Shown: positions 8,027-15,118 of the stretch, piece by piece
How the letters are laid out: every line of letters starts with the position of its first letter
Position numbering within the stretch: the stretch's first letter is position 1
DNA from: Chrysochromulina parva
Lineage: Eukaryota; Haptophyta; Prymnesiales; Chrysochromulinaceae
DNA: 16,836 nucleotides
Reading direction: 5' to 3'
Assembly: GCA_002887195.1 (NCBI GenBank)
Contig: PJAB01001149.1
Coordinates: forward strand, 1-16,836
The notes under the pieces: generated by a model
Database searches by the model: none
The model's input: the letters and a program-made list of their open reading frames with translations, nothing else
Told to the model about the DNA's origin: nothing
Program-made: the position numbers and the translations under genes

Positions 8027-9103
8027 TTACATCATGGCCTTGGCGAGATAAAGGATCTCGGAAGCCATTTCTCCGATGCCGTGTTCCGTCCTCGCGAGTA
8101 ACGGCTGGAGCCGCTCGCGCAGCCCAGGAAGGCGCGCGAGCACCGCGGGCGAGAGGTCCTTGAGGGCGTGCACGATGAGATAAGTGCTGATCTCGAGCGC
8201 ATCTTGGGGCGTCTGCCTGTCGAGTACTGAGAGAACCCGGGCGACGTTCGCCTCGATCATGGCCTGTGGGAGCTCAATGAAGAGTCCAATGGCCGCGTCA
8301 GCCGCTAGCTCTTGCCATACATCATCATCATCATCATCATTTTTGGGCGCCACCACCTCGGAGACGAGCAAGTCGACGTGCTGTGCGAGCCACTCGGCAC
8401 TCGGGCGCGAATACTTGAGCACTTGCCAAGCACGAGGGTGGTCGGGGATCAGAGGCACGATTTGGTCGAGGTGACGACGGAGGACGCATGGCTCAAAATC
8501 CACGAAGCTGTCATATAAGGTCTGAAGCCCGGCGCCACGCGGAGCCGCCAGCAGAGAAGGCGCACGTTTCATCTGCTCCTCAAGGGTACTCAGCAAGCGC
8601 ATCGTGAGCCTCTGCCGGTGCTCTAATTCGAGGCCGAGCTCGCGGATGCGCGCGTGCGCGTTGGCGTCGACGGCCGCTTTCCATGCTCGGCTGAAGCAGA
8701 CGACTCGCCCCATCTCCTTGGGCGTCAGGTAGCCGATGATGCGGTCAAACATTTCGGGCGGCAAAATCACCTCGTGCCAGACCGACGATCCGTCGGCATG
8801 CACGTCCGCCGTCCGGACGAGCATCGCCTCGGAGACGGGCCGGTTGCGGATGCGCTCCTGCTCCCGTGTGAAGGCGTCACGCAGCAGGGAAACCTGAACG
8901 CCGATGGCGCCCAGTACGTCCGCGTGCGCCTTGGTGAGCGGCCCGCTGCTCGCAAGCGACCGCAGCGAGTCACGGATGTCGTGCAGCACAGCCATTCGGT
9001 CTTCGACGTCGATGGTGCGCGCCGCCTTGCGCACGGGCTGGTCGCTCGAGGAGCCCGTCGAGCCATCGAGCTCGAGCGGGCGCTTGCCGAGAGGCGTCGC
9101 CAT
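8027..9103 (-). CDS. F-box-like protein with helical repeat C-terminus
   Basis: Single-exon gene of 358 aa. The ATG at 9103 has a strong context (GACCATGG). An Asp/Ser/Arg-rich N-terminus (GKRPLELD, VRKAART) may carry a nuclear signal. Residues about 114-155 (LPPEMFDRIIGYLTPKEMGR, then SRAWKAAV) fit an F-box: Pro near the start, paired leucines/isoleucines, conserved Trp. The remainder is helical and may form HEAT/ARM-like repeats, interrupted by an acidic NDDDDDD loop encoded by an ATC run at 8322-8341. F-box proteins act as substrate adaptors of SCF ubiquitin ligases, but the client is unknown. It is divergent from TTC12 across about 206 bases. It has none of the repeat introns that fill its neighbours. 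Confidence 0.6.
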   Translation of the reverse strand: MATPLGKRPLELDGSTGSSSDQPVRKAARTIDVEDRMAVLHDIRDSLRSLASSGPLTKAHADVLGAIGVQVSLLRDAFTREQERIRNRPVSEAMLVRTADVHADGSSVWHEVILPPEMFDRIIGYLTPKEMGRVVCFSRAWKAAVDANAHARIRELGLELEHRQRLTMRLLSTLEEQMKRAPSLLAAPRGAGLQTLYDSFVDFEPCVLRRHLDQIVPLIPDHPRAWQVLKYSRPSAEWLAQHVDLLVSEVVAPKNDDDDDDVWQELAADAAIGLFIELPQAMIEANVARVLSVLDRQTPQDALEISTYLIVHALKDLSPAVLARLPGLRERLQPLLARTEHGIGEMASEILYLAKAMM

Positions 9104-9309
9104 GGTCGGGGGGGCGACGCTTCCCACAGTTCATTATGAATAAACACAACTCGCAGTTCACAGCGACGCGGCGCCACACTGCGCCCGTCGGCGGTGCAAC
9201 CGAACGCTGAGAGACCGAAGACGTTTGCGTTGCGACGGTTTCAGCGGCGAAGTTTCCCCAAGGCCTTTGTGAAGCTCTTCGCTGCATTGACAACGGCCTC
9301 CGTGCAGCG
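9104..9309. promoter_or_regulatory. Compact divergent promoter between the F-box and TTC12 genes
   Basis: Only about 206 bases separate two ATGs in opposite directions, so initiation for both genes must lie here. There is an AT-rich patch (CATTATGAATAAACA) at 9132-9146. No clear TATA or known algal box was recognised. Confidence 0.4.
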
Positions 9310-12300
9310 ATGCCCGGTAGCAACGACTACGACGAAGAGGACTTCAGCGATTTCCTGTCCAAGGTGGAGGACATCAACAAGACGATCAAGGGTCTGACCG
9401 ACGGCAGCATCGACATCGACCAGCTCGACAAGGTGGCGGCCGAGAAGGAGGAGAAGATCCGCAAGGAGACGGCGGCCAAGGAGGCGAAGCGGGCGGCGAA
9501 GCGGGCAGAGGAGCAGGCCAAGATCCAGAAGAAGGTGGACGAGCGTAAGCGCCTCGACGAGGCCAAGGAGGCCAACCGCGAGAAGCTCCAGGAGCTCAAG
9601 GAGAGCTACTACCTGCGCAAGGCGCGCCGTGAGAAGTGGCTTGAGTTCCGTGAGTCGAACCGGTCGCGCGCGTTCTCGGACTACTACAAGGGATGGGACC
9701 TGTTCGAGGAAGATCCGGACGAGGAGCTCTTCGGCGATCCCGACAACCCGGCCGCCGTGCAGGATCAGGGTGCCTTTGACGCGATGGCCAAGGACATCGA
9801 GCAGCGCACCGAGCAGCGCAAAGGTGCGATCGCCGCGTGTGCCAAGGAGCGCGAGGCGGCGAACCTGGCGTTCAAGGCGGGGCAGTACTCGGAGGCCCTC
9901 TCCGGCTACTCGCGCGCTGTTGAGCACTTCAAGGGCGACAAGACGTCGCTCGCCAACCGCGCCGCGGCGCACCTGAAGCTGCGCAACTTCCTTTCGGCGC
10001 TCGACGACTGGTGCGTTGAGATTGCGAGTGAGATTGCGAGTGAGATTGCGAGTGAGTGCGTGGTACGCAACTTGCTCTCGGCGCTCGACGACTGGTGCGC
10101 GTTAGAAGGGCGTTGATTGCGATGATGGGCATTGATTGCGTGTATGGGCATTGATTGCGAAGATGATGTGCCGTACTGAGTGCTTAGCGGATTGCCTCCC
10201 TCATCAGCTCTCGCGTGATCGAGATCGCAACGTTCCTCGATAACGACATCAAGCAGCGCCCGCCACCGCCGCCCGTCCTCAAGGCATACGTGCGCCGCGC
10301 TGCCGCGCAGGCGGAGCTCGGCAGGTGCGTCGCGCCGCCCATCAACTGCGATTGAGTGCGATGGACTGCCACGGAGTGCCATGGAGTGCGATGGAGTGCC
10401 ATCGAGTGCCATCGAGTGCCATCGAGTGCGATGGACTGCCATCGAGTTGAGTGCGATCACATTCACATTCACATTCACATTCACATCGAGTGCCATCGAG
10501 TTGAGTGCCATGGAGAGCGATTTGAATGGCCCACCTTGAGAGCGCGGCAGGTACGTTGAGGCGGCCGAGGACTTGGCGACCGCGCTCGCGATGGCGCCCG
10601 AGGCGGAGAAGGCGGAGATCAAGCGGCAGCAGTCGATCCTGAAGCAGGATTTGGCAGCGGCCAAGGCGGAGGCCGCCATCGAGGGCAAGGGTAGCGCGAG
10701 CAAGGGCGAGGATGCGAAGCTCGCCGCGGCCGAGCACCAAGCGCTGCGCAGTCGCGTGCGCGAGCTGCTCGATCAGATCCATACGAACGCGGACTCGAGT
10801 ACGTCCTCCCTGTGAATGTGAATACCCGAATGTGAAGGCTCGAGTGCGTCCACCCTGTGAATGTGAATACCCGAATGTGAAGGCTCGAGTGCGTCCTCCC
10901 TCATCAACCTGATGGCCTCTCATCGCCTTGATTGCCTCCCTCCACGTGCTCATCAACCTAATGGCCTCTCATGGCCTCTCATATGCTTTGATTGCCTCCC
11001 TCATCAGGTGCGTCCTCCCTCGAAGTGCTCATCAACTATGCTGACCAGGAGCTCGCGGTTGCGGAATCCGCAACTGGCGCCGCCGCCACCGCCGCCGCCG
11101 CCGCCGCCACCGCCGCCGCCGCCGCCACCGCTGAGCCCGGGGGCCCTGCGGCCGGTAGCGAGGCGCCCACGACGGTGCGGCTGCTCGGCGGCGAGGCAGG
11201 GGGTCCAGCGACGGTTACAGATCCTCGAGTGCGCGCTGCCAACGTGGCGGTCGCTCGCACGAAGAGCGAAGCCGCGGCCGCCAAGGCGCTCGCTTCCCTG
11301 AGTACGCCTAATGGCCTCTGATGGCCTCTGATGGCCTCTGATGGCGCTCGGATTGCCTCTGATGGCGCTCGCGTCCCTGAGTACGCCTAATGGCCTCTGA
11401 TTGCGCTCGGATTGGCTCTGATGGCACCCTTGATTGCGTCCCTCATCAGGTACGCTCGCACGCGAGTCCTCTGCGGCCCGTGTGTGCATCCGTCACGCGG
11501 GCGGGATCAAGCGCATTCTCGATCTGCTCGCGCGCACGTGCCAACGCGCGCTCAAGCTCAACGAGGCTGCGGCGGCGGCCGTGGAGGAGGGGAAGGAGAA
11601 TGTGGCGGGGAAGGGGACGGTGGGGGCGAAGGCGAAGGCGAGCGCGACGGGTCGGGAGGTGAGATCTCCCCTGATGACGACTGATGACGACTGATGACGG
11701 GAGGTGAGTGCTTCCCCGATGACGACTGATGACGTCGACTGATGACGGCGACTGATGATGGCGACTGATGACGACTGATGACGGCGACTGATGATGGCGA
11801 CTGATGACGACTGATGATGGCCACGGATCACCACTGCGACTGATGAGCATCGATTGCGTCCCTCATCAGGACCTGCGCCGTCTCGGGCGCGCCGAGGCGA
11901 GCGCGGAGCTCTATCACTGGGGTGGCCAGCTCGCACAGCTCCTGGTCGTCTGCTCCCTCGAGAGGCGCAATCAGCTCGAGGTACATGTCTGCGGAGGCAC
12001 CACCCAAATCCTCTCGGCATGCAAGTGCTCACCACGGCGCCCTCCTCTCCCTAATTAGGTACATGTCTGTGGAGGCACCACCCAAATCCTCTCGGCATGC
12101 AAGTGCTCACCACGGCGCCCTCCTCTCCCTAATTAGGTACATGTCTGTGGAGGCACCACCCAAATCCTTCGCGAGCTCCGCAGGCTTGTGAGCGCTGTGG
12201 TGAGCGTGCCCGCGGCGGCGGGCGCGGCGGCGGGCGCGGGAGCGGCGGCGGCGGCGGCACCTCCACCGGCGTCTCTCTTAGCGCTCGCACCTCAGCTGAA

Positions 12301-14337
12301 GCTGCTCGCATTCAACTGTTCACACGAGACCGTGGCGACGGAGACGCGACGGCTTGCCGCAGGTGAACCTCTTGATGACCTCCCCTGATCACCTCCCCTG
12401 ATCACCTCCCCTGATCACCTCCCCTGATCACCTCCCCTGATCACCTCCCCTGATTGCCTCCCCTGATCACCTCCCCTGATCACCTCCCCTGATTGCCTCC
12501 CTCATCAGGTGAAGGCACCTATGAGCGGCTTCTCGCCATCATGATGCCCCCCGGCGCCGCTGCCGCTGCCGCCGCTGCTGCTACCAAACCAAACGGCGCC
12601 GGCGCGCCACCCACCGCCATCTCGGCCTCGGGAGCTGACAAGGCGGCCGCGGCCGAGGCCGTCGTCGCCGCCGTCGGGCTCATTGCCGCCCTGTGTACCG
12701 GTAGCGCGCGGACGAAACTGGAGCTGCTCCCGTTCGCGAAGCCGTTGTGTGCGGCGCTGGGCACACACGTCACTTCCAAATCGGTCTCGCTGGCTGAGCA
12801 GGTGCGTGGAGATTGCGCGGAGATGCATCTGGAGTGACGCTGATGGCCGCTCATCATGACGCTGATGACGCTCATCATGACGCTGATGGCCGCTCATGAT
12901 GACGCTGACGACGCTTATCATGACGCCGATGGCCGCTGAGTGCCACTGATAGTCGCCGAGTGCCTCTGATGGCCGCTGAGTGCCGCTGTGTGTCACCTTC
13001 ACCAGAGGAGGCGGCGACGGCACTGGGCAGCCTGATGACCACTCTCCTTGCATGCGACGGCACTGGGCAGCCTGTCGGCCCACTGATGACCCCACCTAAT
13101 GACCCTCGAGGTCCACTGATGACCACTCTCATTGCATGCGCTCCCAGGCGGCGACGGCGCTGGGCAACCTGTCGGCCCACTCCAAGTTTCGCACTCTGAT
13201 CATCGACGGCCCCGCCCTCCACGGGCTCCTCAAATGCGTGAGCTCGCTCCCCAAGGGGGGCGCCCAGCACGACGCGGCGCACTCGGAGCAGATCATGCTC
13301 CCGAACGCGCTCGCGGCCCTGCACAACTGCTCGCTGAGTGCGGACGCCATTGGCTTCATCGCCACCGAGGAGATGGCTGATGCGCTCATCCCGCGGCTCG
13401 AGACGGCGCTCACGACGGCGCCGGGCGCCGTCGCGGGCGGCTCGCCGCCGGTGCTCGCGCGGCGCGCGGCGGGAATCCTCGCCAAGTGCGCGGCGCGCCT
13501 TCCAACGGCTGAGCCCCGTGCGCACCCGTCCGAGCATGCATGTGCTCACCACGGCGCCGTCGCTTCCCCACACAGGTGCGCGGCGCGCCTTCCAACGGTC
13601 GTCGAGCGGCTGCTCGGCTCCCCGGTGCTCGTCGCACTCGTCAAGGCGCTCGTCGAGGAGGGCGTGTCGCACGAGGCGATCTCGAACGCACCTCGGATCG
13701 TCGAGATTGCGCCTGGGGCGGCGGACGCGGCGGAGGAGGAGGAGGAGCAGGCGGAGAGTGCGGCGGCGGCAGCGGAAGAGATGGTACGCATCGACCCGCG
13801 CGCCCGGAGTGACTCGGAGATGGCGATCTCGGAGATGGCGATCTCGGAGATGGCGATCTCGGAGGGATTCGGGCAGCCTGGGATGGACCTCTGATTGACC
13901 TCTGATGGACCTCTGATGACCTCTGATGGACCTCTATTGACCTCTGAGGGCCTCCCGCATGCCAGGTGGGCTCGGCGCTGCGTATCCTGACCGCGTGTGC
14001 GGCGCACGAGCGCGGCGCCCTCGCGTTGTGCGACCACGGCGGGCTGCCAGCCCTGGTCAAGCTGCTGCAGCGCTCGGATACCGGGATGCAGGGCAACGCC
14101 GCCCTGTGCCTCGCCGAGTGCGCCAAGAATGACAAGTGTCTCGCGGTGCTCGCGGTGCTCCCGATCGTGCCGCCACTCCTTGCCATCGCGCACAATGGCA
14201 AGGACGGCCCGCAGAAGAACGCCGCGATTGCCCTCGGACGACTCGCCAAGAATGCTCATCTGCTCGAGGCGATCCGCGACAACCACGGCATCGAGATCCT
14301 CGCGCGCGCGATGAAGGGCAAGGTGCGCGGACTCTGA
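9310..14337 (+). CDS. TTC12: TTC12 orthologue: TPR/ARM axonemal dynein assembly factor
   Basis: Spliced model with 11 exons: join(9310..10010, 10208..10324, 10551..10798, 11008..11301, 11450..11658, 11870..11980, 12137..12362, 12509..12801, 13148..13485, 13576..13783, 13966..14337), 1038 aa, every phase compatible. The N-terminus FLSKVEDINKTIKGLTDG resembles the start of animal TTC12. A charged coiled coil spans about residues 40-110. TPRs start near residue 171 (KEREAANLAFKAGQYSEAL, NRAAAHLKLRNFLSALDDC-SRVIEI). The C-terminal half is ARM repeats, including ATALGNLSAH and NAALCLAECAKN. The end, NAAIALGRLAKN then NHGIEILARAMKG, parallels the last repeat of human TTC12. The family acts in cytoplasmic preassembly of dynein arms, which implies a motile flagellum. 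It is longer than the animal protein (about 700 aa), partly through poly-Ala/Gly inserts in exons 4, 7 and 8. Neighbouring POLD1 is convergent. Confidence 0.8.
10011..10207 (+). other. TTC12 intron 1 (197 nt) with duplicated donor
   Basis: Donor GTGCGT at 10011, acceptor GATTGCCTCCCTCATCAG ending at 10207. The junction codon TG+C restores the TPR motif LDDCSRVIEIA. The last about 34 bases of exon 1 and the donor are repeated inside the intron, with a second GT at 10095, 84 bases downstream. Three GAGATTGCGAGT units (about 10018-10053) lie between the two donors. Confidence 0.8.
10325..10550 (+). other. TTC12 intron 2 (226 nt)
   Basis: Donor GTGCGT at 10325, acceptor GCGGCAG ending at 10550; GCAG|GT at both borders. 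The body is GAGTGCCATC/GAGTGCGATG repeats plus a hexamer array of ACATTC (about 10457-10486). It lacks the common acceptor block. Splicing joins QAELGR to YVEAAEDLA within a TPR. Confidence 0.75.
10799..11007 (+). other. TTC12 intron 3 (209 nt)
   Basis: Donor GTACGT at 10799, acceptor TGATTGCCTCCCTCATCAG ending at 11007, phase 1. The 13-nt border GTRCGTCCTCCCT occurs after the donor junction and again after the acceptor (11008), with extra copies at 10844 and 10889, so a 45-nt unit containing the donor is tandemly repeated. Splicing gives NADSSAS-SLEVLINYADQE. Confidence 0.78.
11079..11132 (+). repeat. GCC triplet run encoding poly-Ala/Thr in TTC12 exon 4
   Basis: An almost pure GCC/ACC triplet run encodes an alanine tract broken by threonines. 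It is a length-variable low-complexity linker between the TPR/coiled-coil part and the ARM part. Confidence 0.8.
11302..11449 (+). other. TTC12 intron 4 (148 nt) with duplicated exon end
   Basis: Donor GTACGC at 11302, acceptor TGATTGCGTCCCTCATCAG ending at 11449, joining ALASLS to TLARESSAARV. The exon end plus donor is repeated 79 bases downstream (GT at 11381) with one mismatch. The body is TGATGGCCTC repeats. GTACGC follows the cut site at both borders. Confidence 0.78.
11659..11869 (+). other. TTC12 intron 5 (211 nt)
   Basis: Donor GTGAGA at 11659, acceptor GATTGCGTCCCTCATCAG ending at 11869, phase 0. GGGAGGTGAG is repeated 45 bases downstream (GT at 11704). The body is CTGATGACGA repeats. 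Splicing joins ASATGRE to DLRRLGRAEASAELYHW. Confidence 0.75.
11981..12136 (+). other. TTC12 intron 6: two tandem copies of a 78-nt GT-AG unit
   Basis: Two near-identical 78-nt units (11981-12058 and 12059-12136) each begin GTACATG and end CTAATTAG, so the middle junction is a perfect AG|GT. The first 32 nt of the unit is present a third time at 12137-12168 as the start of the next exon (reading VHVCGGTTQI). Removing both units gives ERRNQLE-VHVCGGTTQILRELRRL. Retaining one unit introduces a TAG formed at its own acceptor. Confidence 0.85.
12363..12508 (+). other. TTC12 intron 7 (146 nt), 13-bp tandem array
   Basis: Donor GTGAAC at 12363, acceptor TGATTGCCTCCCTCATCAG ending at 12508, phase 1. 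The body is about nine units of CCTCCCCTGATCA. GTGAA follows AG at both borders. Splicing joins RRLAAG to EGTYERLLAIM. Confidence 0.8.
12802..13147 (+). other. TTC12 intron 8 (346 nt) with pseudo-copies of the next exon
   Basis: Donor GTGCGT at 12802, acceptor CTCCCAG ending at 13147, phase 0, joining VSLAEQ to AATALGNLSAHSKF. The body is CTGATGACGCTCATCATGA-type repeats. The start of exon 9 appears twice more, in degenerate form, inside the intron (about 13008-13033 and 13050-13081). The one at 13008 follows an AG and could act as a decoy acceptor. Confidence 0.72.
13486..13575 (+). other. TTC12 intron 9 (90 nt) bordered by exact 23-nt repeats
   Basis: The intron starts GTGCGCGG at 13486 and ends CCACACAG at 13575. 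The 23 nt from 13486 recur exactly at 13576 as the start of the next exon, so splicing keeps one copy: ILAKCAARLPTVVERLL. The intron is a multiple of three and open, so without splicing it would read as a harmless insertion. Its centre shares 26 of 28 bases with TTC12 intron 6. Confidence 0.82.
13784..13965 (+). other. TTC12 intron 10 (182 nt)
   Basis: Donor GTACGC at 13784, acceptor GCATGCCAG ending at 13965, phase 0. It contains three 15-nt units TCGGAGATGGCGATC (13814-13858) followed by TGATGGACCTC repeats. Splicing joins AAEEM to VGSALRILTACAAHERG. Confidence 0.75.
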
Positions 14338-14389
14338 GCTTGCCATATTTGGGGCGAACTCTGAGCTTGCCATAGTGTATTTGGGGCGG
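14331..14389 (+). repeat. Tandem duplication spanning the TTC12 stop codon
   Basis: ACTCTGAGCTTGCCATA followed by ATTTGGGGCG occurs at 14331-14357 and again at 14358-14389, the second with a GTGT insert. The first copy contains the TTC12 TGA. Confidence 0.85.
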
Positions 14390-15118
14390 ATGAAGAGAAG
14401 AACGCGAGCGGATCGCGACGAGATGAGACCGCGACGAGATGACGACTTTCGATGGGGATGAGGAGATAGAGCGAGATCGACGCCACACGGCGCGAGGCCG
14501 GAGTGCGGACCAGACGGAGTTCTTGACAGGAAGGTTGCTACGATACAGCTGTGGACGGTCGCTGTGGACGGCGCGGGACGCTGCGGCGGAGACTTGCGCG
14601 TGTTTCAGGTGTTAGACGGACTCACACTTGATTGAGAAGAGGCAACGCAACGGAGAGGCGCGAGAGCTCAGGCGCGAGCTGTTGATTTCGTGATTCTTGT
14701 ACATTGTCGTGAAGTGAGAAGTCGGAGATAAGTCAACCCCAAAGACGTAAGATCGCGGAAATTTACAGTGCTTTAGGTCCGTGTAAGTCCGTGTGGGCGT
14801 GGCCGCACGACATCCTCCAGTTCATGCCACCATGGTCCATGCACAAATATTACCCTCTCGGCTCGCCTCCTTTGCTCGCGAGAGCGACTTGCGAGCTGCT
14901 CGGCGTAATGGAGCGCCCGCCATGGCGGGTTGCGATCCACTTGCCGCGCCGCCGCCGGCGGCCGTGGCCAACGCCGCCAACGCCCCTCTCGCACCGCCTC
15001 TCGCACCGCCTACGGGCTGCCTCCACGCGCGCCGTAGCGGGCGCGCATCTCGCCTCGTGCGAGATCCAGATCGCGAGCTCCAGATCGCGAGATCCAGCTC
15101 GAGCTCCAGATCGCGAGC
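14338..15118. other. Convergent intergenic region between TTC12 and POLD1
   Basis: No supported gene. The left part is less GC-rich, with short repeats (GCGACGAGATGA near 14417-14442, GTCGCTGTGGACG near 14556-14572). A plus-strand frame with a good start context (GCCACCATGG at 14826) exists, but it is Arg/Ala-rich, runs antisense into the POLD1 coding exon and shows no domain. Bases 15059-15118 are GATCGCGAGCTCCA-type repeats just after the POLD1 stop, presumably 3' UTR. Confidence 0.45.

Noticed and set aside
11036..11284. Antisense poly-Gly/Ala ORFs over TTC12 exon 4
   Set aside because: These are shadows of the GCC run; the sense strand has consistent splice phases and ARM/TPR homology.
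12363..12508. CRISPR-like array of short units
   Set aside because: The 13-bp units are directly adjacent with no unique spacers, and the array sits between a donor and an acceptor in a eukaryotic gene.
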